NCBI RefSeq assembly: GCF_033439725.1
Contig: NW_026944386.1
Coordinates: forward strand, 4,216,001 to 4,280,000
DNA from: Neurospora tetraspora
Taxonomy: Eukaryota > Ascomycota > Sordariomycetes > Sordariales > Sordariaceae
Reading direction: 5' to 3'
DNA length: 64,000 nt
Positions 46,323-56,471 of this stretch are shown one piece after another. The notes under the pieces are model-generated. The model was given only the letters and a program-made list of their open reading frames with translations. It was not told the DNA's origin and ran no database searches. Position 1 is the first letter of the stretch. Each line of letters opens with the position of its first letter. Made by a program: the position numbers and the translations under genes.

Positions 46323-48454
46323 GCCGAGGTCTGGATTACGGGGAACCTCAACTTTCACTTCACCTTGTTGCACAAGTCGTCTTTGCATTTTTCCTTTCTG
46401 GTCGCGGTATATCACCTCGTTGTATTAATCGGTTCTCACCAATCTCGTCGTTTTTGTCAAGATCCTGTCATTTCCAGCTTGTTCCGTTTGTTTCTGCTTT
46501 TCTGTTAGTTAGCTACCTAGTCACGTTCTTTTTTTGTCTCTAACCATTCTGTTGGCCGATGTGAAGGGTACTTACCAAAATAGCTAAAAACTGCGCACCT
46601 AATGTCGAGGTGATAGCGAGAGCGCTCAACTAAACCACTTGATTTCGTAGTGAAATGAAAGGGTTGATGTTAAGTCCAGATAATGATGTTGACTAAAGAT
46701 GTTTATGTATCCAAAGGGGCAAGAACAAACCTGAATTGGCAATAGCCTCACAGGCCAAAACAGAGTACCAAAGAAGGGCCAAAGGACACGCTTCCATAGG
46801 ATTGGTCGATGACGGGTGTCTTGACGTTCGACAGCGGAAGGAACGACATCCGTCGAGGTAAGGTACTCAGCGCTTTCGAAACATGATCGTGAGGGAGATG
46901 GGAGGCCCAAATTCTATTTCAGCGCGGGCATGTTATGATATTTACTCTGCGGCTCGGACCCGGAAGAAGGAGCGTCCGACTGCTCTGATGTGACTGGAAC
47001 ATGCTCATCTCGGGGGTTGAGCCGTCTTCCAGGTTTGTACCGACTCTAGGCACCACCTCGTCATACGGCACAAATTTCGGTGAGCACATATGGCGCTGTA
47101 AAATAGCGTACGTTAGCGGTTAGGCTCACCTGGCCCTGGCGGTTAGTTACCTGGGGCCGCTGAATGGGAGCTCGCTTAGCGAATTGTTTTACGACAATCC
47201 GGCGGGGATCAAAGAGGTGTTTTCCCGAGACGGGAGCACTGCCCGATTTTGTGGGTCCCCTCACTCAATTGGCACATGCCGGCACCATGCCATGGTCTAA
47301 ATGGCATGAAGCCATGGCATGATGCCGACTCCCCTAGCGTCAACCCCAATGGTCAGCGATCGGCCTTTCTTTGTTTCTCCTGACTCGAAGCAGGAGTGAT
47401 GATGCGCAAAGGCTTGGAGCCTCCGGGCCGCCCACGAAGCAGGATTGATGGGACGCAGAGGCTTGGAGCCTCCGGGCCGCCCATGTCATCAAGCTTTTAC
47501 GATTTATGAGATACCCCCCAGCCCTGGTGTATGTGTTATTGTAGGACTTTCACCGAAAATCGCCATCATGGTTGTTTGCATATCTGTACGCGCGGAGTTT
47601 TCACGGTGTAGATCTCTTGACAATCCCTGGATTTAGCTCAGCGCCACTTGCTATCGTTACTGTCAGCTCTCAGAAGAGTGTAGCTTTAACCATCCGGTTA
47701 CCGTACCCTCAACACCTAAAACATGTCATATGGTCGGGCGCTTCTCAAAGTCGAATCATGGCCCCCGAATCCCTTCAGTCCTTTTTATTCCATCACCTTG
47801 TGCGTCTGAGACAGTGTAATGAATGGTATGGCGATCTCTTAGGCTAGCAGTGGATGGTTGGGCGACAACTACATATGCAAGAACTAGGGGCATGAGGCCG
47901 GGATATACATAAGGCTGAACGTGTGGTCTCTTCTGGAAGAAGTTGGCGATCTCTGAACACGCCGAGAACCCATCCTTAGCGTCAAGGGTATCTCAACTTA
48001 ATAGTCTCCATAGCGGTTGTCCTGAAATTGTCCACGATCGGACAGTCATTGGCTGTGATTATAACAAAACAGGTGGTCATCCAGGAACTCGGCAATACCC
48101 GTGATTTGAAATGGCCACCAGTGCCACCCATAGGTACAGAAGGTCGCCTCGCTTTCCTGTTAATTGCGCTCGAAGTCCCGTGCTAACAAGCTAGCCATCA
48201 GTGAAAGTCTTACCAAAAACTGACGTCCTAGTTGGACTTGTTAGGGCCAGCGTCAAGGTAGCGACGTGCTGAGCAATATGTATTACATTTTAGGTAGGTG
48301 GAAGGACAAGGGTATCGGGCAGTGGTCTTTGATGCCCGTTCGAAACCCAGGGTAGGACGCCTGCTTGAGTCGGGCCCTGTTCCCACCTTTGTAGATTGAG
48401 ACGGCCTCGCGTTCAAGACAACGGCGGCATCTAGAGAGTACTACGTGATTGCAA
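46323..48454. other. Intergenic region between B2 and C2
   Basis: No supported gene. Contains the GGCATGAAGCC-type repeat patch (about 47271-47328) and a 49-bp tandem duplication (47386-47483). Confidence 0.5.
47386..47483. repeat. 49-bp tandem duplication
   Basis: Units 47386-47434 and 47435-47483 align without gaps. The last 25 bases are identical (GGCTTGGAGCCTCCGGGCCG plus CCCA-type end); the first half differs at a few sites. Possible mobile-element footprint or slippage. Confidence 0.9.
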
Positions 48455-48464
48455 ATATATAAAG
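48455..48464 (+). promoter_or_regulatory. TATA-like box of gene C2
   Basis: ATATATAAAG about 100 bp upstream of the C2 ATG. Confidence 0.45.
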
Positions 48465-48563
48465 TGTTCATGAAGTCCGTCTAAAATATTTCCTTCACTC
48501 TCCAGTGATTCATCTTACCTCAACCCTTTACAGACAGTTTACGTTGTGTCTGTTGCGTTTAAA

Positions 48564-49233
48564 ATGCCTCAATCAGCCGATACCAGCCCTGGCAATACGT
48601 CCCGTCATAGACAGATGCCTTTCGAGCCGGCCTGTGACTTCGAGCGAGAGGTATATCAGCAATGGCTTGCCGGTCCGCCTTCCTCGCAGCACACACAGCA
48701 GTTGGGTACACTCGGAAACCAAGAGCACGACTTCCGCAATAGTCAAGACGACTACCCGGCAAACGCGGCCATCGGCAGAATAGACTCAGGCATCGACGTA
48801 GGGGACGATCAGTCTTCCGCATCTCAAGAAGGGCCACACCCACAACAGGAGGTCGAGTCACAGCAGGAGCGCCCGTCGCATTCGGAATGCCCTAACCCAG
48901 AGGCATGCGAACTGTCCCCGGACATGTCCAGCACGATGCGCCGACTGTCAATCCCGCACAACTGCGTCTTTGCCGCAGCAAAGAAGGAGCTTGTTGATAA
49001 GGTGCGTACATGTGCTTTCACGAAGCATGATTCATCTCGAAGCAATCCAGTACCAGCAGCTAACAAAGTGTGTTTCCACTCCACAGGTCGTGCATGCAGT
49101 AATGGACAGTGTAGCCCCGCGCATGATGGAACTTCTTGAGGAGGAGCTACAAAGGAGAGCAACGCAGAAAAACAAACAGGAGGACGGGGAGTCTGAGAGG
49201 ACAACTACAGGAGGCGAGTTTTCAAAATTGTAG
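48564..49233 (+). CDS. Group C2: paralogue with shared C-terminal helix module
   Basis: Exons 48564-49001 and 49087-49233 with an 85-nt phase-0 intron (GTGCGT...CCACAG); 194 residues. Exon 1 has 146 codons, nearly the same as C1 (145), and is polar and acidic with many Ser/Gln/Glu/Pro, ending AAKKELVDK. Exon 2 opens with VVHAVMDSVAPRMMELLEEE: here the group-C helix carries an AP-R-M motif that links it to the MP-x-A of group A and TP-x-M of group B. The tail is short and charged. Good start context (AAAATGCC) after a Thr/Pyr-rich leader and a TATA-like box. Confidence 0.72.
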
Positions 49234-50607
49234 ATATGAAGGGAGCATAGCGGAGGAATCGCAAGTGCGTACCCCTCTTGGTAGTGTAGCATGCGGGGTC
49301 CTCTTGTGGATCGGAATTTCCGTTATTGCCCTGGGGGCGATGGCCTGTCTTTTGAGAGACTCTGTCTGGCGTTTAATGGGAGGTCAGGAGTAGGGGGCAT
49401 TCGGTACCTTGGGCGGCGGTCTTCTGTCTTTTCTTCTTGTTCTTCCTTTTTTATCTCGAAAGCGACCAATGTCGTCATACGTTTTTTTTTTCAATAGTTT
49501 CCATAGTTTATTCCAACGTTTACACAGCATGTCCATCGCCGTTCAGGTTGATCCTCAGCAGCACCTCCCGGTGGTGATGCTAGCACATGATAACATGCGT
49601 TGTAGGGCAGACCCCTGTAATTGTTAGTAAATATAACACGCCATTGGCTGGACCCGGGACGCAAGTCTTGCCCCTGCCCTTCATGCCATCTCTTTTCCTA
49701 AGTGTTAAGGAAGCTGTCGTTGGGCTGCGAATTACCGCACTTACACTAACAAGCAGCGCTAGGGAAACTGTCTGCCTTGTGCATTCCCTAGGGCGGGACA
49801 AGGATGCGAACCTCATCCTTCCTCGTCGACAGCTGCACGTCGGGTTTCTTTTTCCTCGAAGGACAGGACTGGTCCTTCCTTTCATTCATCCACGTCCCAT
49901 TTCTTCTAAGACGACCCAATCAGGCAGTCAGCCACATCAGCCATCCGAGACGCAAGCTTTTCCCTACTTTACTGTCCTCGTTCCGTTGCCACGGAATATA
50001 CATCGATCCCGACAGCCTACCGACCTGTCGTTGTCGTACTTTCGTTACAGCTACAAACCGTCGCGGCGCGCGCACAAGCTCGTCCTTAAGCCATTAGCTC
50101 GCCCCCGAACATTGAAGCTACGTGCGCAACATCACACACAAAGGGAAGGAGAGGTGTGGTTAGAAATTTCGGTAAAGGATTAACCGGATTTAGGTACTAT
50201 CTCTTGTAAGTTATAACACCCCGCTTTTTCCGGGAATGAACGGTGGCCAGTTGATGGGCGTCGTTTAGTGGTTGATCACCAAGGTGGGTTCAGCAAGCGA
50301 GCGGTTAAGTTGTTACTACTTCAACGTCTACAGCTATCTATTTCTTCCAACAAATTATTGGTGGCCCAGCCTACACAAATCGCCCACCACAAAAAAAAAA
50401 AAAAGACACCAAGAATGCAAGTACACCTCCGAAAGAGAAATCGTCATACCCGCGCAAACGCCATAGAAGACACCAGGGGCACACGTGGGTGAGTTGTGAG
50501 TAGGGAAAGACCGGGTGACGCAGGTTGAACGATGAAGAATGGACAGAAGCCAAAACGAGAACGACGGGAAAATAGGGTGGAAGTTCTATGCTACAGTGAG
50601 CCCCCAT
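49234..50607. other. Intergenic region between C2 and C3
   Basis: Convergent 3' flanks of C2 (plus) and C3 (minus). A 198-codon frame at 49587-50183 has Pro/Ser/Arg-rich, domain-free content and is not accepted as a gene. A-run at about 50392-50404. Confidence 0.45.
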
Positions 50608-51285
50608 TCATGTGTTCTGAGGAGTGTTTGTGGGCTCTTGCTCGACATCGTCGCTTTCGTCTTCCATCCTCTCCAGTTCAGCCTCCAGCAAGGCCATCAG
50701 CTGATCAGAGACGTTGTCCATGGCCTTCTTGAGTATCTGAAGAAAACAACATCAGTATCGGTTCTTTGCTGACAGGAAAGGTCTGGTCATATACTAACCT
50801 CGTCAAAGGATGGCTTCTTGGCATCATCCTGTGACCCAGTGTCCCTGGGCTCAGTGTCATCAACGCCGGTGTTTTGAAATGTTGCATTGTTTTCCCGCGC
50901 TGTGTCTTGGTCGTGGGTAAGAGGCATCTTGTACAGCGGAGCATCCTGGTGATGGGTGACGGCAGGATATCCGTATACTAGAGACAAAGGCACACAGAAT
51001 CCCATCTTGGATGCCGTCTCCCACTGTGCTGTCCTGACCTCATCGATTTTCAGGTGCAGCCAAATCGAAGAGACGTCGCAGGATGCAGGAGAAACATAAA
51101 GTTGTGCGGTTCCCGGAATCATGTCCGTTGGAGGGTCGTCACGATGGCCATTTCCGCTAGCTGGGACCTGATGGAAAGAAAATATTAGAGATTGGGCGTG
51201 AACCAGATTCTGGCACTGACTTTCGAAAATTTCGTGGCCGAAAAGTTTTGGAAGTTGGACTACTTACGTAGAAGAAGTGTCCCAT
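50608..51285 (-). CDS. Group C3: three-exon paralogue with helix module
   Basis: Exons 51285-51268 (six codons, MGHFFY), 51167-50799 and 50736-50608; introns of 100 and 62 nt with GTAAGT/CATCAG and GTTAGT/CTTCAG ends, all phase 0; 171 residues. The middle exon contains a more hydrophobic stretch than other group-C members (LYVSPASCDVSSIWLHLKID) and ends in an acidic Asp-rich segment KKPSFDE. The last exon is the shortest of the group: ILKKAMDNVSDQLMALLEAE, then an acidic tail ending PTNTPQNT. The first-exon call rests on the ATG with a neat donor and an open frame upstream of the second exon; the ATG at 51122 is an alternative start. Confidence 0.7.
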
Positions 51286-51810
51286 GGTTATGGTAGATCA
51301 CCTCGTGAAAAGTGTACGAGAAGACTGACTTGAAGGTTTGCGGAAAGAAGGATTGTTCTTGTGGTTCCCACAGGAGTGTCTAAAGCTTCAAGGATGAAGG
51401 ATCGAGAGGATGAGGTTATAAAATGAGGGAAAGTATTTACCAGATCATCTGCCAGTAGGATTCGGTCGTTGAGACGAGGACACAAGAGGCCCTGGGTGCC
51501 TGGCAATATATATACTGAGGCCCTTTGAACAGAGCCCCTCACAGCCAATCCTGTAAGTGTTGTTGAACCATATCATACGTATGCTTAAAAGTGGCGGCCT
51601 AAAAGGTTATTGGTCGAGCATTTTCCATGGAATTACAGTCTTGGGGGTCTTAATCACCATTGAGCTGCATGGAATGACGGGTTGGGGCTACTGTATGTCA
51701 GTCTTGCTTCGTTCCCACCCGCTGGCCAAAGTGCTGTTCCGTCTTTCTGCACGGTATCCACCGCCTGCCCCTCTTGCATGCGGCTCTGGCAGGAAGGTAG
51801 GTACCCTCGG
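51286..51810. other. Intergenic region upstream of C3
   Basis: Holds the likely C3 promoter with a TATA-like box (51506-51514). No gene seen. Confidence 0.45.
51506..51514 (-). promoter_or_regulatory. TATA-like box of gene C3
   Basis: ATATATATA about 220 bp upstream of the C3 ATG on the minus strand; the spacing is longer than for B1 and C2. Confidence 0.35.
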
Positions 51811-52072
51811 TACCGTATAGTCTTCCGAAAGTCGCAAAAGACCTTCCCTCTTTGAGCGCCGGGCAGGGAGCTGGCAGACTTAGACGAGTCGCTGTGCACC
51901 CGAAGGTGTGCACGTAATTAGAGTGATAGCGGATGTCGTCCGAGTTTTCGGTAATTGGCCAGATCCATTTGCTGAATGGTATATGCTGGCTGACTGGGCA
52001 TACATCTGCCAGCTCCCTGCCCGGCGCTCAAGGAGGGAAGGTCTTGTACGACGTTCGCGAAATTATACGGTA
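51811..52072. repeat. 68-nt inverted repeat pair
   Basis: Arms 51811-51878 and 52005-52072, inverted. The inner 40 bases are almost identical (CTTCCCTC..TGAGCGCCGGGC core); the outer part is diverged. The loop contains a small palindrome, GTGCAC-CCGAAGGT-GTGCAC (51894-51913). No coding potential; perhaps a non-autonomous element. The Tc1-like element begins 68 bp to its right. Confidence 0.75.
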
Positions 52073-52139
52073 CGCAGGGGTCGAGCTTTTCGTTACAGGT
52101 GGTGCCTACCCCAACTACCTCATTCTTATAGCACATGTA

Positions 52140-53559
52140 CACCTCTGCATGGATATAACTTGTTAGCGTGGTACAGCCAAGGCGCCAGCCAAGACACTAA
52201 GGGGCTACAAAAAACTAGGACTTCAATATAGCCAAAATGATAATTTATTGTATTAATAATCAATGGAATCTCCATTCGCCTCTATCACCTTTCTCATTCT
52301 TTCTGGCATCGAATGAGCCAACCTCAGAAGGAATTCCTCCGGAATAGCATCCTAGGCTTCTTGAATAGTCTCTCTCAATTTTTTGGGCGTCAAAAATTGA
52401 ATGTCGTAATTCAACTCCATGAGTGACTTCATCCAAGGCCAAACGTTCTCGATCGGTGCCAAATCCGGAGAGTAGGCTGGAAATCTTCTCTGGCTTAATG
52501 GAATAATTCCCATTAATTCCATTGCTCTTTGAGTCTCCTTTGCCTTATGGGAAGGGGCGTTATCTTGTTGGAAAACGACGCCCGGGTGTTCGCGGCAAAA
52601 GGCAGCGACCATAGGAAGGATGAAGAAAATGTATTTGTGAGCCGTGACTCCGCCAAACTCCTTTTCCCAAATGAAACAGGGCCCTTTTCTCCATCCGGCG
52701 AAAGATCCCCAAAGTATCCATCCATGAGGCTTTCTCTTTGCTAAAGCAAAGTCTTTTGGATCATCATCCGGATCCAAAGTTACCCATTGTTTCCACATTG
52801 GATCATTGGTTGCCCAAGTCTCATCAGAGACAAGTGCATCTTCCCAATCTTCTGGACGAGGGCGAAGACGGATCATTTCTTGACACCATTCCACTCTTTC
52901 TCTTTTATTGGCATTGGTTCTCTTTATCCTTCTCATTCTTGGCTTTCTTTGGAAACCAATGGAGTGAAGTGCCTTCGCGAGAGCTCCGGGGCCGGTAGAG
53001 AGGTGGAGAGGGAGGTAAAGGGGAAGGTCACTCCACGAGATGAATTTGCGAGCTCTATCCGCTCTCATCCATTCTCGGAGTTCATTCTTTTGAGGTGTCC
53101 TAAGGAGTGCTTTTTTCTCCTTTCTCTTTTGGGGAGTAACGGAGCTGATGCAGGCGAATTGGACCTGCCGGAGTGTGAAGCCGGTCTCGAGAGAGATTTG
53201 TGCATAACTCTTGCCGCCATATCGAAGGGATTGGACTTGGAGCCTTTCATCTCGAGATAGTTGAGATGCATTCTTTTTAGGGGTAGAAGGAGGGGTTAGA
53301 AGGTCGATAATAGCAATGCCTCGAGACATGGTGATGAATGAGAAGAGATAGGATGAATTGGCTGCTCAGGCAACAACCGGCTCACAGAAGTCCTACTTTT
53401 AAAAGGAAAGTATTTCGCTACAGAAACTACTAGAAAAGATACCTCTTAGTCATCATTAGTAACCTCGGAGATTCCGTTGCCACCTTAGAAATAAGGCTTT
53501 GCCACCCCCAGAATGATCTGCCAAGTACCAAGCTAACAAGTTATATCCATGCAGAGGTG
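52140..53559 (-). mobile_element. Tc1/mariner-type DNA transposon, complete with TIRs
   Basis: 1420-bp element with terminal inverted repeats 52140-52174 and 53525-53559 (start CACCTCTGCATGGATATAAC; one mismatch in the first 35 bases) and a TA at each side (52138-52139 and 53560-53561), the target duplication of this superfamily. It carries one transposase gene on the minus strand. The intact ends and nearly intact gene show a young insertion. Confidence 0.93.
52253..53329 (-). pseudogene. Tc1/mariner transposase with one in-frame stop
   Basis: 358 positions from the ATG at 53329. N-terminal helix-turn-helix (LSRDERLQVQSLRYGGKSYA, then ISLETGFTLRQV), then a second basic helical region. DDE catalytic core: first Asp in ALVSDETWA, second in FQQDNAPSH, and Glu in SPDLAPIENVWPWMK; by my count 37 residues separate the second Asp from the Glu. 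A TAG at 52352-52354 interrupts the frame 33 codons from the end, in a place where Trp (TGG) would fit, so a single G-to-A change could explain it. The catalytic core lies upstream of it. The protein would bind the element's TIRs and cut and paste it. Confidence 0.92.
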
Positions 53560-55369
53560 TACAGTATACAGCGAGCAGCAGGGCTCCGTTGGACAAAACG
53601 CAGGTATGTATCTGCAACAACCAACATAGTGCGGTCTTCGTTGAATTATCTTCCATCCCGATAATTGTCCTCTACCCTCTCAAGGGCGTTCACGCGATGC
53701 TAACAAGGTTCTGGTCCCTGGACCAAATCATGTGCGAAACCGGAAACCAGCACCAGGGTGGTTGACGGACGACGTCTAATAAGTTTTCAACCATGTTAAG
53801 ATATTGTGTTAACAGGGAAGTCTCGAGCTTCCTGCCAAAACAACGTCAAGGTCATTGTAACTACGTTACACACAGTTCCAGCGATACAGCGCCAACTGCT
53901 TGTCGGTCATGCTCTCCTCGTTGAAAAGTTGTGGCCTTGGAGATGCCCTTGTCTATCTTGGGTGTACATCTGTAGTTCCTGGCAAAACGGGTAACGGTGC
54001 GCCGCAGTCCGTTCACACTTTAGCCCGTTGACAAGAGTGAGCGATGACTTAAAAAAACTCAAGGAATCTAAAATGGCGCGCCTGCACATGCGCTCGTGGA
54101 CTTGTGTCGTGCGCCATCGCAGCCTTTACATTTCAGGTCGTGGTGTTGCTACTTCTTCGGGGTAAATCGTAGCGGGGCGGGCTTCTCTTACTGGAATTTG
54201 CGAACGCCAGGCGTCGAGCTACGCTGCCAGTGGGCTTCAAGCTGGCTTCATGCTTGGCTTCACGCCTGGCTTTAAGCCTGGCTTCACGCCGTGCATAAAT
54301 ACCTGCATGTGAACACCTAGGAAGCCAGGGCCCAGGCTCGCCCAGGACATAATTCTTGAGACTCACAAGGTTTTTACCCCCTGCAACCGCCCAAGTAAAA
54401 CTACCTACTAACAGAAGAAGGCCATGCTTCAATAAATTCGAGAAAACACCACGAATAGATGGATGAATCACCCAAAACATTGCAGCAATGTAAAGAGACG
54501 AAGGGCGGTTTCATTTCGCGTTAACAATAAGTAAGAATGGTTGACTTTCATGATGTTCTTGGAGATTTTGGTGATGTTGGCTGAGTCTCAACAATTCTGT
54601 CAGGGACGAGCCAGGACAGTGCCTAGTGCCAATGGTTGGCGCCAGCCGCTACGCTAAGAGTTGTTGACATAATGCAATGCCACGTTGCGGCGGGGCCATC
54701 AACCATGCTCAGCTGATTGAACATCGACTGTGGGCACGGCCTTTCTCTTCCTCGTCTATAAACCACCGCAGACTTCACCGAAAACTGAATGTTGACGACT
54801 ACACCTTCAGCCTTGTCCTTAATCGGTAAACTGCATCCTAACCAGTCATATTTGGATAACCGTCTTTCGTCCCCGGTGCCGGCCACCCCGGGCTCGAAGC
54901 CTGGATGCCGGAATGAGACGCTAGTACTATGCATGGTTTGATTCCAAGCTCAACGCCAACTGGGGGTAGGATGGGTCAGCGATTCGACGTTCACGATTGG
55001 TATCATGGCCGCAGTGAAGCTCAAGGCCGGGCGTGTTGCGGCGTGCGGCTCCAGCCCTTCTCTATTCTGCTCTGGATGTGGTTCCGTGCGATACGTCCCT
55101 CACCCTGGATAAGTAAGAAGGCCATAAGGCACCGCTTGGTTGAACGTATCGAGTCTATCAGGATTCTTGCGACTCAACTATCTGCCTCTCCCCCTCCCGG
55201 ACACTGAGTGATTAGTTTTGAACTCATCGTCACGCAATCACGAATACCTCTCATGCCCCTTTCGAGGTACCTGCTCTAACTCATCGTCAGCAATCCACCT
55301 ATTCTTTCACTGATCAATAACACTTGGGAGCCCCGACAATACAGCAGCATCTTCGAGCACACGAGCATC
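53560..55369. other. Intergenic region between the transposon and B3
   Basis: No supported gene. A 12-bp tandem repeat lies at 54235-54291; the minus-strand frame running through it is artefactual. The last 200 bases form the B3 leader. Confidence 0.5.
54235..54291. repeat. 12-bp tandem repeat, about 5 copies
   Basis: Degenerate units of the form CTTCAxGCCTGG, mostly 12 bp. Similar short motifs (GGCATGA[AT]GCC and complements) recur at about 36763, 47271 and 60877. Confidence 0.8.
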
Positions 55370-56471
55370 ATGCTGCCGCCGAATCAAAACCCACATCATG
55401 GTGGAAATCCCCAGCAGCCCTCGTCCACATCGTCCAACATACCTGTACGACCTGCCCGTCATCGAGTCCCAGCTGGTGCAAACCATTTCCACGCCGTCAA
55501 CTCAATGCCCGTCCAGGAAAGCCAGGATCTCAACCAGCCTGGAGCTCAACGTACCATGAACCCGATGCACCTTCAGAACCCTGACCAGTCCACTGCCAAT
55601 TTCTATGAGACCGCCAGCACTATGCTCCAGGGCTTTTGTCAGAATAGCAACAACGAGCTGCCGACGAGCCCACCGCCGCTTCCAGTTTTCAACCGGTCCT
55701 CTGGAATGCCGGTCAACTCATTCAACTCAGATTTCGCTCAACCTTATGTCCATAATTCAGCTCACGGCCAAGCGGGTTTTGTTCAGCAGGGCAGTCCTTC
55801 GGGGATAGTTCACCCGGACTATGGACCGTGGACAGCACATGCAGTTGGGACGAACCCCGCCCTGGGACTTGGAGGCCCGCACCCGTTCAATCCGGCGTTT
55901 GCTTCACCCACAGTAGGGCTTTTCCCCTCTGGTTGGCAGTCCATGAGCGCTGAGCCGGCCATGGTCAGCAAAGGCCGGCCGAGACAGCCCGGGAGACATG
56001 GAGGGTCAATACCACCGTCGGACCGCTGGACGAAGGAAGTAAACGATAGACTCTTGCCTTTGAAGGAGCAAAAGAAAAGCCATAAAGAGATCGTCAAGAC
56101 GCTGAAGACCGAATTCCCGTTCCTGGACGACCTGAACGAGAACATTCTTGCGAAGAGGATTGCTAGCCTCCGTGAAGCCGCCGCTGACCCGATCGTGAGT
56201 GCCATAACGGGTCAACATTGCTTCGAAGTACTCGGTGTCATGACGCTAACAGCCAATTCTTCCACAACAGAAACTGGACAAGTCGATCAACAGACTCATG
56301 CCCGCCGCAATCCCACTGGTAGCGAGCGAGTTCTTCAAGTTGGCCGAAGAGCATGGCTTCTCCGAGAATGTTAACCGCAAGCGGGAGGACATCGAGATCA
56401 GGATGAGGGCATGGTACAAGGCAATGGTGCAGTCGCTGATCCTGGACATGAAGAGGGAGATGAGGGCTTAG
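55370..56471 (+). CDS. Group B3: diverged SANT-like paralogue
   Basis: Exons 55370-56194 and 56271-56471, 76-nt phase-0 intron (GTGAGT...CAACAG); 341 residues without internal stops. Residues 1-215 are disordered, rich in Pro/Asn/Gln/Ser/Gly. RWTKEVNDRLLPLKEQKKSH and ENILAKRIASLREAA align with the SANT-like block of B1/B2, though the KRW of the third helix is replaced by KRI. The last exon is KLDKSINRLMPAAIPLVASE, a loop, then EIRMRAWYKAMVQSLILDMK; the MPAAIPLV and WYKAMV pieces match group A (MPEALEIV, WYQRKI) better than B1/B2. B3 is therefore the bridge between groups A and B. Confidence 0.78.

Noticed and set aside
49587-50183. 198-codon open frame between C2 and C3
   Set aside because: Pro/Ser/Arg-rich sequence with no domain, GTG-type or poor start context, overlapped by another frame on the other strand.
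54133-54480. Minus-strand frame with repeated ARREA-like residues
   Set aside because: The repeat comes from the 12-bp tandem array at 54235-54291; no other coding sign.
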